DNA of 64,000 bases from Geothrix sp. (GCF_020622065.1 NZ_JAHRYQ010000001.1:1488001-1552000); one strand, 5' to 3'; counted from the first letter of the stretch, positions 17,467 to 26,195 are shown. Notes: generated from the letters alone by a model not told the origin. Made by a program: numbers and translations.

Positions 17467-18822
17467 ATGGCCCTGCAACTGGGGAAGTCCCCTCAAACAC
17501 CCAAAACGGCCCCCGCGAAAAGGGGACCGGTCCATCCCAAGGCCCGCAAAGCGCAGGCCGTGGTGGCCGTCCTCCCCTTCCTGGATCAGCGCCCGGGGGG
17601 CGCCGATTCCCACCTCAGTGAAGGCATCGCCGAGGAGGTTCTGCAGGCCCTCAACCACCTGGAAGGCCTCCAGGTGGTCTCCAGGACCACCTCCTTCCGC
17701 TACGGAGGATCAACCCTCTCCCCACTGGCGGTGGGCCGCCGCCTGCACGCGACCGTGATCCTGGCGGGTACGCTCCGCAAGGAGGCATCCCTCCTGACCC
17801 TGAAGGCGGAACTGGTGGAGGTGAAATCGGGACGGGTCGCCTGGTCCAAAGCCTATGCCTTCGACCGGCCGGATCTCTTCAAGACGCTGGACGACCTCAC
17901 CGGCTGCGTGGCCTCGGCTCTCCATGTGCCGGCCTCCATCCGACCCCGCTATGCGGTGGATCTCGAAGCCTACGAGTCCTACCTGCGGGGACGACAGGCC
18001 TACTTCCAGTTCAACCGCCAGGGCATGCGTTCCGCGGCCGAGATGTATCGGCGCGCCCTGGACCTGGATCCGGATTTCCCCTCGGCCTGGGCAGGCCTGG
18101 CCAACTGCGCGGCCTTCACCTACATCTACATCGACCGCACCGAACCTCAGCGGGAGCTGGCGGAGTCCTGCAGCCGCAAGGCCCTGGAGTTGGACCCCGA
18201 CCTGGCCGAGGCGCACGCCTCCCGGGGCGTGGCCCTCTCGGCCGCCGGCCTGGCCGACGAGGCCGAGGCGGCCTTCGAGACGGCCCTCCGCCTGGACCCC
18301 AACCTCTTCGCGGCGGCCTACTTCTATGCGCGCCACTGCTTCGCCAACGGGAAGCTGGAAAGGGCCATCGAGTACTTCGAATGGGCCGCCGCCCTCCGTC
18401 CCGAAGACTTCCAGGCCATCCTGCTCGTGGCGCAGGTCTACCACAGCCTGGGTCTGGAGGATGAGGCCGAGCGCGCCCGCAGGACCGGGCTGGCCCTGGT
18501 GGAGGAACGGCTGGAACGGGTTCCCGAGGATGTGCGCGCCCGCTACCTGGGGGCCAATGCCCTCGTGGCCCTGGGGGAGCGGGAGAAGGGCCTGGACTGG
18601 GCCCGCAAGGCCCGGAGCATGGATCCGGACGACCCGATGCTGCTCTACAACCTGGGCTGCATCCATGCCCTCGCGGGCGATCCCGAGGAGAGCCTGGAGT
18701 GCCTTGAACGGGCGGCCGCCGGAGGACTCTCCCAGAAGGACTGGTTCATCCACGACGGGGATCTGGATGCCGTCCGGTCCCACCCCCGCTTCCAGGCTCT
18801 GATGGCACGGCTGGGGAGCTGA
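17467..18822 (+). CDS. TPR protein with TolB/FlgO-like N-terminal domain
   Basis: The 451-residue product has an N-terminal domain of the type found fused to adenylate cyclases, winged-helix regulators and TPR proteins: VVAVLPFLDQRPG, then HLSEGIAEEVLQAL, LQVVSRTTSFRYGG and the later LVEVKSGRVAWSKAY. From about residue 155 it contains helical repeats with canonical TPR spacing (AAEMYRRALDLDPDFPSAWAG; CSRKALELDPDLAEAHASRG; AFETALRLDPNLFAAAYFY; and more to the C-terminus). There is no signal peptide or DNA-binding domain. Its role is probably scaffold or regulatory; no specific partner is visible. It has a strong GGAGG site 6 bases before the ATG. Confidence 0.82.
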   Translation: MALQLGKSPQTPKTAPAKRGPVHPKARKAQAVVAVLPFLDQRPGGADSHLSEGIAEEVLQALNHLEGLQVVSRTTSFRYGGSTLSPLAVGRRLHATVILAGTLRKEASLLTLKAELVEVKSGRVAWSKAYAFDRPDLFKTLDDLTGCVASALHVPASIRPRYAVDLEAYESYLRGRQAYFQFNRQGMRSAAEMYRRALDLDPDFPSAWAGLANCAAFTYIYIDRTEPQRELAESCSRKALELDPDLAEAHASRGVALSAAGLADEAEAAFETALRLDPNLFAAAYFYARHCFANGKLERAIEYFEWAAALRPEDFQAILLVAQVYHSLGLEDEAERARRTGLALVEERLERVPEDVRARYLGANALVALGEREKGLDWARKARSMDPDDPMLLYNLGCIHALAGDPEESLECLERAAAGGLSQKDWFIHDGDLDAVRSHPRFQALMARLGS

Positions 18823-18837
18823 TCGGAGGGTCCCGCT

Positions 18838-19833
18838 TCACTTGCTTCGCGACAGCAGGGCCTCGGGAATCTCGCGCAACAGCTCGCCCGTGGCGGCCTC
18901 GCCCTGCACGAGGGCCAGGTGGGCCACGGCATTCCTGGAGGCCTTCACCGCGAGTTCGCGGGTCTCGGCCAAGGCGTCGTGCTGAACGATGAGGGCGCGG
19001 AGGTGGGCTTCCTCATCCTCGGGAATGGGCACTTCCTCGCCCCGATCCCAGATGGTCCGGACCAGGGATCGGGCCTCGTCCGGGGCCTTCTCAAGCAGGG
19101 TGAGCATGGGCAGCGTGAGCTTACCCTCGCGCAGGTCGCTGAAGGCCGGTTTGCCCAGCTGCTCGCTGGTGGCGGTGTAGTCCAGGAGATCGTCCACCAG
19201 CTGAAAGGCCCGGCCCACTTCCAGGCCGTACTGGCGCATGGCGATGCATTCCTCTGGGTTCCGCCCTGTGAGGACGGCGCCCGTCTCTGTGCAGCCGCTG
19301 AACAGCAGGGCGGTCTTCCGCTCCTGGATGTCGAAGTAATCCTTCCGGCTGGTGTCCAGCTTGAAGAGCACATCGTTCTGGATCAGCTCACCCTCGATCA
19401 TGCGGGTGGTGACCTCTGCGAAGATCTCCATCATCCGCCAGCTGCGCCCGGCGATGGCCTCGCTCATGGCCACCAGGTAGAGCACATCCCCGAAGAGCAC
19501 GGTCAGGGTGTTGCCCCAGAGCCGGTTGAGGGTGGGCATGCTCCGGCGGAGCTGGGCGTGGTCGATGACATCGTCATGCACCAGGGTGGCCGTGTGGACC
19601 AGCTCGAAGACCGCGCCGAACCTCACATCATCCTCGTTCTGCACGCCGCAGAAGCGGGACGACAACATCACCAGGGCCGGCCGCAGGCGCTTCCCCTGCC
19701 CCCCTCGGACATGGTCCGCCAGCTTCTGGACCACCTCCACATCACTCTGCAGAATGCGCTGCAGCTCTGCCTCCACACCCGCCAGCTTCGGGGCGATGGG
19801 AAGGAAATAGCGGGAGAGGTCCAATCGGCTCAA
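18838..19833 (-). CDS. Polyprenyl diphosphate synthase (trans, long chain)
   Basis: A 331-residue all-alpha prenyl synthase. The first Asp-rich motif is in TLVHDDVIDHAQLRR and the second in FQLVDDLLDYTA, with the intervening GDVLYLVAM and the KxxxLF-type segment (GKLTLPML) also in place. It elongates isopentenyl diphosphate to a long chain for quinone or carrier lipid. Chain length cannot be read reliably; octaprenyl- or solanesyl-type is likely. The start is TTG 19833, two bases after the YajQ stop. The UbiA enzyme near 1-2 kb is a possible user of its product. Confidence 0.92.
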   Translation of the reverse strand: MSRLDLSRYFLPIAPKLAGVEAELQRILQSDVEVVQKLADHVRGGQGKRLRPALVMLSSRFCGVQNEDDVRFGAVFELVHTATLVHDDVIDHAQLRRSMPTLNRLWGNTLTVLFGDVLYLVAMSEAIAGRSWRMMEIFAEVTTRMIEGELIQNDVLFKLDTSRKDYFDIQERKTALLFSGCTETGAVLTGRNPEECIAMRQYGLEVGRAFQLVDDLLDYTATSEQLGKPAFSDLREGKLTLPMLTLLEKAPDEARSLVRTIWDRGEEVPIPEDEEAHLRALIVQHDALAETRELAVKASRNAVAHLALVQGEAATGELLREIPEALLSRSK

Positions 19834-19835
19834 AG

Positions 19836-20333
19836 TCAGCCCCGGTAGTTGGTGAACTGCAGGTCCAGCCCCTGATCGTCCTTCTTGAAGAGGGCGATGA
19901 CTTCCTGCAGGTCGTCGCGGCTCTTGCCGCTCACCCGGAGCTGGTCGCCCTGGATGCTGGCCTGGACCTTGATCTTCGCGTCCTTCACAGCCTTGATGAG
20001 CCCCTTGGCCTTCTCCACGGGGATGCCCTGGTGGATGGTGACCTCCTGGCGGACCGTCCCCTTGGAGGCGGGCTCGATCTTGCCGTATTCCATGCTGCGG
20101 ATGCTCACGCCGCGCTTGTGCAGCTTGGTCTGAAGCACATCAATGACGGCCTTCAGCTTCACTTCGTCGTCGCTCGTGAGCACCAGGATCTTGTCGTCCT
20201 TGAGCTCGATCTTGGAGACCGATCCCTTGAAGTCATAGCGCTGGCCGATCTCCTTCATGGCCTGGGAGACGGCGTTCTTCACCTCGTCCAGGTCCACCTT
20301 GCAGACGACATCAAACGAACATTCGCTGGCCAT
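19836..20333 (-). CDS. yajQ: YajQ-family nucleotide-binding protein
   Basis: A 165-residue protein that matches YajQ throughout: [53 protein letters not shown], the [20 protein letters not shown] block and the LQFTNYRG end. Family members bind nucleotides, and in Xanthomonas and Pseudomonas bind cyclic di-GMP and act as regulators. I choose ATG 20333 over GTG 20339, because GAGGAG (20344-20339) overlaps the GTG and leaves 5 bases to the ATG. TAGTCT at 20367-20362 is a likely -10. The gene appears to lead the yajQ-prenyl synthase unit. Confidence 0.95.
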   Translation of the reverse strand: MASECSFDVVCKVDLDEVKNAVSQAMKEIGQRYDFKGSVSKIELKDDKILVLTSDDEVKLKAVIDVLQTKLHKRGVSIRSMEYGKIEPASKGTVRQEVTIHQGIPVEKAKGLIKAVKDAKIKVQASIQGDQLRVSGKSRDDLQEVIALFKKDDQGLDLQFTNYRG

Positions 20334-20405
20334 GGGCACTCCTCATCCGGGTCCAGCCTCCAGACTAGCGCCTCGCGCGGCTTCGGGAAAAGGCGACAAG
20401 CCGGT

Positions 20406-21011
20406 TCAGAGTTCCAATCGCTGCCGAAGGGCGGGCCAGCCCTCCCACAAGCCCAGGAACTGGAAGGCCGCCAGAACCAGGGCGTGGTGGATCTCCCCCC
20501 GGCGCATGCGGGCCTGCCATTCGGGCCAGGAGCAGGCCCAGACCTGGAGCTCTTCGGCTGGATCCAGGGCCAAGGCTCCATCGGCCTCGCAGTCCAGGGC
20601 CAGGAAGGTGTGGCAGCGGTTGTTCTGGGTGGCGGGGTTCGGGGTGCAGCTGCCCAGGGCCACCCACCGATCGGACACGAAGCCCGTCTCTTCTCGCAAT
20701 TCGCGGCGGGCAGCCTCGGCCGGGGTCTCCCCCGCATCGCAACCCCCTCCGGGGATCTCCAGCGTCGGGGCATCGATGCCGTGACGGAACTGCTCCACCA
20801 CCAGGAGGTCACCCTCGCAGGTGAAGGCCACCACATTCACCCAATCGGGGCCCTGGAGGCGATAGAAGGCGTGCTGGCGCCCCGTGTGCGGGCTCCGCCG
20901 CTGGGCGACGATCTGGCGGAAGAGACGCGAATCCTGGCGCACACTCTCGGACTCCTGGATCCAGGCGGCGGCAGGATCGAAGCCCTCGGGGTGGCGGTGG
21001 AGGAGGCGCAT
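20406..21011 (-). CDS. Nudix hydrolase (ADP-ribose pyrophosphatase-like)
   Basis: The 201-residue protein carries a complete Nudix box, GGCDAGETPAEAARRELREETGF, of which the Gly, Glu and REL-EE-G residues are all present. The preceding VVEQFRHGIDAPTLEIPGG and the later TPNPATQNNRCHTFLA are of the type seen in ADP-ribose/NDP-sugar hydrolases. Substrate not certain. The ATG at 21011 overlaps the rhodanese stop (TGATG), so the two are translationally coupled with the uridine kinase upstream. Confidence 0.88.
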   Translation of the reverse strand: MRLLHRHPEGFDPAAAWIQESESVRQDSRLFRQIVAQRRSPHTGRQHAFYRLQGPDWVNVVAFTCEGDLLVVEQFRHGIDAPTLEIPGGGCDAGETPAEAARRELREETGFVSDRWVALGSCTPNPATQNNRCHTFLALDCEADGALALDPAEELQVWACSWPEWQARMRRGEIHHALVLAAFQFLGLWEGWPALRQRLEL

Positions 21012-21328
21012 CAGTAGCGGGGCACTGTGGGATCCAGGCGGCTATAGGCATCAATACCGCCGGCGAGGTGGGCCAGGTCCTTGAATCCCGCGCCCTGGAG
21101 GAAGCGCAGCGCATAGAGGCTGCGGGTGCCATGGTGGCAGTAGGCCGCCACGGGTCGGGTGGGGTCCAGCTCGCCCACACGGTCCGCCAGTTCGCCCAGA
21201 GGGATCAGGACGGCTCCGGGAATCCGGGCGAGGTCATACTCCCAGGGCTCCCGGACATCGAGCCGCTGGACGGTCCCGTCGAGGTCCCGGTAGGTCTCCG
21301 GGGAGAGGTGGATGCCTTGTTCAAACAT
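21011..21328 (-). CDS. Rhodanese-like sulfurtransferase domain protein
   Basis: A single rhodanese domain, 105 residues from ATG 21328. It has the RLDVREPWEYDLARIPGAV entry motif and the active-site loop VAAYCHHGTRSLYAL with the catalytic cysteine, followed by FKDLAHLAGGIDAY. It probably carries persulfide sulfur for a biosynthetic step or detoxification. The frame opens 18 codons upstream, but GGAGGG lies about 9 bases before ATG 21328, and that start overlaps the uridine kinase by 8 bases, consistent with coupling. Confidence 0.88.
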   Translation of the reverse strand: MFEQGIHLSPETYRDLDGTVQRLDVREPWEYDLARIPGAVLIPLGELADRVGELDPTRPVAAYCHHGTRSLYALRFLQGAGFKDLAHLAGGIDAYSRLDPTVPRY

Positions 21329-21974
21329 GCGGCGGCCCTCCGGAGCCGAGCACCCGGCTGCAGATGTGGTGGGTGATGACATCCAGGGCCGTGCGGTTCT
21401 CCACGCCCGTGGGCACGATCAGGTCGGCCCAGCGCTTGCTGGGTTCCACGAACTCCAGGTGCATGGGCCTCACGCTCTGTTCGTACTGGTCCATGACGCT
21501 TTCCAGGCTGCGGCCCCGCTCCCGGGTGTCCCGGCGGATGCGCCGCAGGATGCGGATGTCCGCGTCCGTGTCCACGAAGACCTTCATGTCCAGCTGATCG
21601 CGCAGCTCCGGCAAGGCGAAGAGCAGCAGCCCCTCCAGGATCACGACCTGGCCCGGCGGCAGGGGGGCTTCCCAGCCGGTGCGGTCCGACAGGGTGAAAT
21701 CATAGGTCGGCTTCCGGATGCTTTCGCCGCGATGCATCGCCGACAGGTGGGAGGCCATCAGCTCCAGATCGAAGGCGTGGGGGTGGTCCCAGTTGACGGG
21801 CCGGTCCCCGAAGCGCCCCTTCACGACCTCGAGAGGGGCGTAGTAGGCGTCCATGTCCAGCAGGAGGGCGGCCACGGTCTTCTTCTTGAGCCGCTTCACC
21901 AGCTCGGCGGCCACGGAGGTCTTCCCGCTCCCGGAGCCCCCCACGATGCCCACCAGCATCGGTCTGTCGATCAT
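21321..21974 (-). CDS. udk: Uridine kinase
   Basis: The 217-residue enzyme phosphorylates uridine/cytidine in pyrimidine salvage. It shows the P-loop GIVGGSGSGKTSVA, LLLDMDAYYAPLE, the NWDHPHAFDLELM substrate loop, PTYDFTLSDRTG, the ILEGLLLFALPELRDQLD strand and the lid RRIRRDTRERGRS with a family-typical catalytic-arginine row. An AAAGGGGG stretch precedes the ATG. It is first in a leftward unit of udk, rhodanese and Nudix genes with overlapping ends. Confidence 0.92.
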   Translation of the reverse strand: MIDRPMLVGIVGGSGSGKTSVAAELVKRLKKKTVAALLLDMDAYYAPLEVVKGRFGDRPVNWDHPHAFDLELMASHLSAMHRGESIRKPTYDFTLSDRTGWEAPLPPGQVVILEGLLLFALPELRDQLDMKVFVDTDADIRILRRIRRDTRERGRSLESVMDQYEQSVRPMHLEFVEPSKRWADLIVPTGVENRTALDVITHHICSRVLGSGGPPHV

Positions 21975-22026
21975 GACGCCCCCTTTCTTCCATCCTACTT
22001 CACACGCCTCTGCTAAGGTTCATGCC

Positions 22027-22650
22027 ATGAAGCGCACGCGCATCACTCCCGCCCTGGCCCTTCTGACGCTGCTGGCCGGCTGCAGTTCGGAAGACCCCCG
22101 GCTTCCAGGCAACCTCTACGAGGAGGCCCGGAAGCTGAATCTGGAGGGCCGGAGCCTCGAAGCCCGGGCCATGATGAAGCAGTTGGCGGAGCGCTACCCG
22201 GATTCCGAGGCCGCTCACCAGGCCAAGCGGGACCTCTACCTCATCGAGGCTTTCGTGAGCCGCGACATGGCCGACCGCCAGCGGCAGGTCCGCGGGGCCA
22301 TGAAGCGCGTCACCGATGCCCTCATCCGGTTCAAGACGAAGAAGGGGGAATATCCCGTGGCCCTGCACGAGTTGGTTCCCGAGTACCTCGACCAGGTGCC
22401 CGAGGCGCCCTGGGGGCACCCCTTCCTCTACCGGCCCTATGTCACCCGCCCCGTGGAGGAGATCCAGGTCAAGCGGGGCCCCGTGCGGCAGAAATTCAAC
22501 ACCAAGTTCGACGGCTATTATCTCGCCTGCCTCGGGACCGACCTCCTACCCGGAGGCGAAGGCCTGGCTGGCGACCTCCTCATCAAAGATGGCGCCCCCT
22601 GGAGCGAGGCGGGCCTCCCGCCCATCCCCCAGCCCCAGCCGGTGCGCTGA
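22027..22650 (+). CDS. Lipoprotein with a pseudopilin GspG-like C-terminal segment
   Basis: A 207-residue protein with a lipoprotein signal (ALLTLLAGC, lipid-modified Cys about residue 19). The middle is helical with a TPR-like flavour (LNLEGRSLEARAMMKQLAERY). The C-terminal part holds ALIRFKTKKGEYPVALHELV followed by LDQVPEAPWGHPFLYRPY, which is the sequence style of the beta region of GspG major pseudopilins ('tKkGeYP-L-eLvp-YLd-vP-DPWG-py'). The pseudopilin N-terminal helix and cleavage site are missing, so it is not itself a pilin. Function unknown. Divergent from udk with only about 50 bases between them. Confidence 0.7.
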   Translation: MKRTRITPALALLTLLAGCSSEDPRLPGNLYEEARKLNLEGRSLEARAMMKQLAERYPDSEAAHQAKRDLYLIEAFVSRDMADRQRQVRGAMKRVTDALIRFKTKKGEYPVALHELVPEYLDQVPEAPWGHPFLYRPYVTRPVEEIQVKRGPVRQKFNTKFDGYYLACLGTDLLPGGEGLAGDLLIKDGAPWSEAGLPPIPQPQPVR

Positions 22651-22671
22651 GGCGCTTGCGCCCAAGTACGC

Positions 22672-22697
22672 GGAATGCGGCCCAAGGGCCGCATTCC
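22672..22697. terminator. Convergent hairpin terminator candidate
   Basis: A perfect 12-bp stem (22672-22683 with 22686-22697, GGAATGCGGCCC and its complement) lies between the converging lipoprotein and tdh genes. No T-run follows on either strand, so termination would need Rho or be inefficient; it may also limit antisense read-through. Confidence 0.5.
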
Positions 22698-22721
22698 GTC
22701 GTCATGTCCGTAGGAGAGAAG

Positions 22722-23753
22722 CTACTTCACGCCCCAATCCAGGATCACCTTCCCGCTCTGCCCGCTCCGCATCGCGTCAAAACCCTTCTGGAAATCGTCG
22801 ATACCGAAGCGATGCGTGATCACCGGGGTGATGTCCAGGCCGCTCTGGATCATCGCGGCCATCTTGTACCAGGTCTCGAACATCTCGCGGCCATAGATCC
22901 CCTTCAGGATGAGGCCCTTGAAGATCACCTGGCTCCAGTCGATGGCGCAGTCGCCCGGAAGGATCCCCAGCAGCGCCACTCGGCCGCCATGGTGCATGGC
23001 CTCCAGCATGGATTCGAAGGCGTTGCGGTTGCCGCTCATCTCCAGGCCCACATCGAACCCCTCGGTCATGCCCAGGTCCTTCATGACCTCGGGGAGGCCC
23101 TTCTTCATGGGGTTCACGGCGACCGTGGCGCCCATTTTCCGGGCCAGGTCGAGCCGGTATTCATTCACATCCGTGATCACCACATGGCGGGCACCCACAT
23201 GCTTGGCGATGGCCACCGCCATGATGCCGATGGGGCCTGCGCCCGTGATCAGCACATCCTCGCCCACCATGTCGAAGCTCAGGGCCGTGTGGGCCGCATT
23301 GCCGTAGGGATCGAAGATGGAGGCCACCTCGTCGGGCACATTGTCCGGGACCTTGAAGACATTGAAGGCCGGGATGGACAGGTACTCAGCGAAGGAGCCT
23401 GTGCGGTTCACCCCCACGCCCACGGTGTTGCGGCAGAGGTGGCGCTTGCCCGCCCGGCAGTTGCGGCAGTGGCCGCAGGTGATGTGGCCCTCGCCGCTGA
23501 CGCGGTCCCCGGGCTGATAACCCTCCACCTCGGCACCCACCTGCTCGATGACGCCGAAATACTCGTGTCCCACCACCATGGGCACGGGTATGGTCTTCTG
23601 GGCCCAGTCGTCCCAGTTGTAGATGTGCACATCGGTGCCGCAGATCGCGCTCTTGTGGACGCGGATCAGGACATCGTTCGGCCCCACCTGGGGCATGGGC
23701 GCCTCGCCCATCCAGATGCCTTCCTCGCGCTTGGACTTCAACAGGACTTTCAT
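22722..23753 (-). CDS. tdh: L-threonine 3-dehydrogenase
   Basis: A zinc alcohol-dehydrogenase-family enzyme (343 residues) that oxidises L-threonine to 2-amino-3-ketobutyrate with NAD+. It shows the catalytic zinc site [12 protein letters not shown] and VGHEYFG, the structural zinc cysteines in [18 protein letters not shown], the Rossmann motif [15 protein letters not shown], and GHGG-like [12 protein letters not shown]. Length and order are those of Tdh. ATG 23753 is chosen because homology begins there and GGAGG stands 5 bases ahead; the frame is open further upstream. Its partner Kbl is encoded about 3.8 kb away at 26443-27636 in the same direction. Confidence 0.95.
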   Translation of the reverse strand: MKVLLKSKREEGIWMGEAPMPQVGPNDVLIRVHKSAICGTDVHIYNWDDWAQKTIPVPMVVGHEYFGVIEQVGAEVEGYQPGDRVSGEGHITCGHCRNCRAGKRHLCRNTVGVGVNRTGSFAEYLSIPAFNVFKVPDNVPDEVASIFDPYGNAAHTALSFDMVGEDVLITGAGPIGIMAVAIAKHVGARHVVITDVNEYRLDLARKMGATVAVNPMKKGLPEVMKDLGMTEGFDVGLEMSGNRNAFESMLEAMHHGGRVALLGILPGDCAIDWSQVIFKGLILKGIYGREMFETWYKMAAMIQSGLDITPVITHRFGIDDFQKGFDAMRSGQSGKVILDWGVK

Positions 23754-23817
23754 GCGTGCCTCCAACCGCACCATTTCAACATCAAGGGCAAGGCGGGCCA
23801 ACTTCGGTCTTCCCGGC

Positions 23818-23845
23818 TTGACGATTCGAGAAACCGGCCGATAAG
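23818..23845 (+). promoter_or_regulatory. Putative asnB promoter
   Basis: TTGACG (23818-23823) and GATAAG (23840-23845) are separated by 16 bases on the plus strand. The predicted start near 23852 would give a leader of about 165 bases before the asnB ATG. It is one of the better -35/-10 matches in the window, but was found by eye. Confidence 0.5.
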
Positions 23846-23862
23846 GTGCTTCCAGGCCTTCC

Positions 23863-23949
23863 ATGACTTCCTCCCCCCTGCGGCCCAACCGCCATTCCAA
23901 TCGGTTCCCTCGCGCGGATCGCGCGTGGGCCGGTGAGGGCGTCTCCTAG
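23863..23949 (+). CDS. Possible 28-residue leader peptide upstream of asnB
   Basis: An ATG at 23863, about 11 bases after the predicted transcript start, opens a 28-codon frame that stops with TAG at 23947-23949, about 20 bases before the terminator hairpin. It has Asn codons at positions 9 (AAC 23887-23889) and 13 (AAT 23899-23901). It also has six Arg and several Ser/Pro codons. The ribosome site is weak (CCAGG). Short frames like this occur by chance in GC-rich DNA, so this is a hypothesis driven by position, not by similarity. Confidence 0.3.
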   Translation: MTSSPLRPNRHSNRFPRADRAWAGEGVS

Positions 23950-23969
23950 ATCCCTGATTTCCCGGACCA

Positions 23970-24007
23970 CCCCCGATTCGCGACAGCGGATCGGGGGTTT
24001 TTCTTTT
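23970..24007 (+). terminator. Intrinsic terminator in the asnB leader (possible attenuator)
   Basis: CCCCCGAT (23970-23977) pairs with ATCGGGGG (23990-23997); inside it a T-G wobble and CGC/GCG extend the stem to a GACA loop at 23982-23985. The run TTTTTCTTTT (23998-24007) follows at once. It is a textbook intrinsic terminator for the plus strand. No plus-strand gene lies upstream to be ended (tdh is divergent), and asnB starts only 10 bases later, so a conditional terminator is plausible. Confidence 0.8.
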
Positions 24008-24016
24008 GGAGCCTCC

Positions 24017-25714
24017 ATGTGCGGCATTCTCACCATCCTCGGCATCGACCCGGCCCGGTCCAATCCCGCCGAACTCCGGCGCCAGGCCCTGGCCATGGCA
24101 CGGAAGATCCGCCACCGGGGCCCCGACTGGAGCGGCATCTTCGCCGACGACCGGGCGATCCTCGTCCATGAGCGGCTGTCCATCGTGGATGTGGAACATG
24201 GCGCCCAACCCCTGATCGACACCCTCCAGGGCACGGTGCTGGCGGTCAATGGCGAAATCTACAACCACCGGGACCTCCAAGAGGAGCTGCGGGAGCCCCA
24301 CGACTTCCAGACCCTGTCGGACTGCGAGGTGATCCTCTACCTCTACGACGAGCATTCCCCCAAGGACTTCCTCAACCGCATGAACGGCATCTTCGCGTTC
24401 GTCCTCTACGATCCCAAGCGGGAGACCTTTCTCATCGCCCGGGATCCCATCGGTGTGGTGCCGCTCTATGTGGGCTGGGACGAGGCGGGCAACCTCTACG
24501 CCGCCTCGGAGATGAAGGCCCTGGTGGGCCACTGTGAAAGGATCCGCGAGTTCCCGCCGGGGCACTTCTTCCTGGGGCACCAGGCGGACAAAGGGTTCCA
24601 GTGCTACTACGAGCCGGACTGGGCCGAACCCGGCCAGGTGCCGCAGGAGCCCTATGATCCCGCGGCCCTCCGGAAGGCCCTGGAGGCCGCCGTGCGCCGC
24701 CAGCTCATGTGCGATGTGCCCTATGGCGTCCTGATCTCGGGAGGCGTGGACTCGTCGCTGATCGCCGCCATCGCCGCCCAGTACCGGGAGGGCCGGGTGG
24801 AGGCGGGCGGCAGCGCCCCGGCCTGGTGGCCCCGGATCCACAGCTTCGCCGTGGGCCTGAAGGGCGCGCCGGACCTCGGCCCCGCCCGGCTGGTGGCCGA
24901 CCATATCGGTGCCATCCACCACGAGGTCCACTTCACCGTGCAGGAGGGCCTGGATGCGCTCTCGGATGTGATCTACCACCTGGAGACCTTCGACATCACG
25001 ACGATCAGAGCTTCCACGCCCATGTACCTCATGATGCGGAAGATCCGGGCCATGGGCATCAAGATGGTGCTGTCGGGCGAGGGGGCCGACGAGATCTTCG
25101 GCGGCTACCTCTACTTCCACAAGGCGCCGGACGGAGCCGAGCTGCATGCGGAAACCGTGCGGAAGCTCCAGAAGCTGCACCTCTACGACTGCGCCCGGGC
25201 CAACAAGTCCAGTGCCGCCTGGGGTGTGGAGGCCCGGGTCCCCTTCCTGGACCGCGAGTTCCTGGATGTGGCCATGCGCCTGGACCCCTCGGTGAAATTG
25301 CCGCGCAACGCCGCCCGGCCCCACCCCATCGAGAAGTTCCCCCTGCGGAAGGCCTTCGAGGGGCTCATCCCCGACGAGGTGCTGTGGCGCCAGAAGGAGC
25401 AGTTTTCCGATGGGGTCGGCTACGCCTGGATCGATGCCCTCAAGGCCACCGCCGAACGGGAGATCAGCGATGCCATGATGCAGGCCGCGGCGGTCCGCTT
25501 CCCCGTGAAGACGCCCGAAACCAAGGAGGCCTACCTCTACCGCCAGTTCTTCGAGCACCACTTCCCTTCCGCTGCGGCCGTCGAGTGCGTCCCCCACGAG
25601 CGCAGCGTGGCCTGCAGCACGCCCATCGCTCTGGCCTGGGATGCGGCTTTCGCGGCCATGGCCGATCCCTCGGGGCGAGCTGTTCGCGATGTCCACCAGC
25701 AGGGCCACCGCTAG
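24017..25714 (+). CDS. asnB: Asparagine synthetase B, glutamine-hydrolysing
   Basis: The 565-residue enzyme makes asparagine from aspartate, glutamine and ATP. The glutaminase domain begins right after the initiator Met with the nucleophile Cys2 (MCGILTILG), followed by RHRGPDWSGIF and VHERLSIVD. The synthetase domain has the pyrophosphate loop SGGVDSS (241-247), and VLSGEGADEIFGGYLYF; it ends with ACSTPIALAWDAAF and DPSGRAVRDVHQ, as in E. coli AsnB. The start is fixed at ATG 24017 because Cys2 must become N-terminal; GGAG sits 5 bases ahead. The gene is preceded by a promoter, a candidate leader peptide and an intrinsic terminator. Confidence 0.96.
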   Translation: MCGILTILGIDPARSNPAELRRQALAMARKIRHRGPDWSGIFADDRAILVHERLSIVDVEHGAQPLIDTLQGTVLAVNGEIYNHRDLQEELREPHDFQTLSDCEVILYLYDEHSPKDFLNRMNGIFAFVLYDPKRETFLIARDPIGVVPLYVGWDEAGNLYAASEMKALVGHCERIREFPPGHFFLGHQADKGFQCYYEPDWAEPGQVPQEPYDPAALRKALEAAVRRQLMCDVPYGVLISGGVDSSLIAAIAAQYREGRVEAGGSAPAWWPRIHSFAVGLKGAPDLGPARLVADHIGAIHHEVHFTVQEGLDALSDVIYHLETFDITTIRASTPMYLMMRKIRAMGIKMVLSGEGADEIFGGYLYFHKAPDGAELHAETVRKLQKLHLYDCARANKSSAAWGVEARVPFLDREFLDVAMRLDPSVKLPRNAARPHPIEKFPLRKAFEGLIPDEVLWRQKEQFSDGVGYAWIDALKATAEREISDAMMQAAAVRFPVKTPETKEAYLYRQFFEHHFPSAAAVECVPHERSVACSTPIALAWDAAFAAMADPSGRAVRDVHQQGHR

Positions 25715-25762
25715 CCTCTGGACCTCCCGCCCGCGCTATCATGCATCAGCCAGCAGACCTGG

Positions 25763-26143
25763 ATGCCCGTGGTGAGCGTGCCCTCCGACCAACGACAGTT
25801 TCCCCGCATCCCCATCGCCTACCGGGTGAAGGTGGTGACCGGCGACCAGATCCTCGCCTTCCCCTCGGCGATCAACATCAGCCTGGGCGGCATCCTGGTC
25901 GGAGGCACGGAGCGGCTTCCCCTCGGCAGTGCCTGCGGTGTGGCGATCCTCCTCGAGGACGCCGAGGCCGGCAAGCGGATCGTGACCCGAGGCACCGTGG
26001 TCCGGGCCGATGCGGATGGCATGGCCATCGCGTTCTCCAGGGACCTCGAACCCGCCAGCCTCGAAGCCCTGAGGGCCTTGATCCAATCTCTGAGCCCGCA
26101 GACGGATCAGGCCTTCGAGACCGACATCAAGGCCTGCGGATAG
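25763..26143 (+). CDS. PilZ-domain cyclic di-GMP-binding protein
   Basis: A 126-residue protein composed of little more than a PilZ domain: the basic entry DQRQFPRIPIAYRVKV (the R-x-x-x-R element) and the INISLGGILVGG motif (N/D-x-S-x-x-G) needed to bind cyclic di-GMP, then RGTVVRADADGMAIAF. It would act as a small second-messenger receptor, perhaps for motility or polysaccharide control; the PilT-like ATPase and GT2 enzyme in the window are conceivable targets, but nothing links them directly. The ATG has only a weak ribosome site. Confidence 0.82.
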   Translation: MPVVSVPSDQRQFPRIPIAYRVKVVTGDQILAFPSAINISLGGILVGGTERLPLGSACGVAILLEDAEAGKRIVTRGTVVRADADGMAIAFSRDLEPASLEALRALIQSLSPQTDQAFETDIKACG

Positions 26144-26195
26144 CCGCCTCCCGACGGGAAGCGTCCGCCCACCCGAATCAGCCCCGGAGCCCCCT

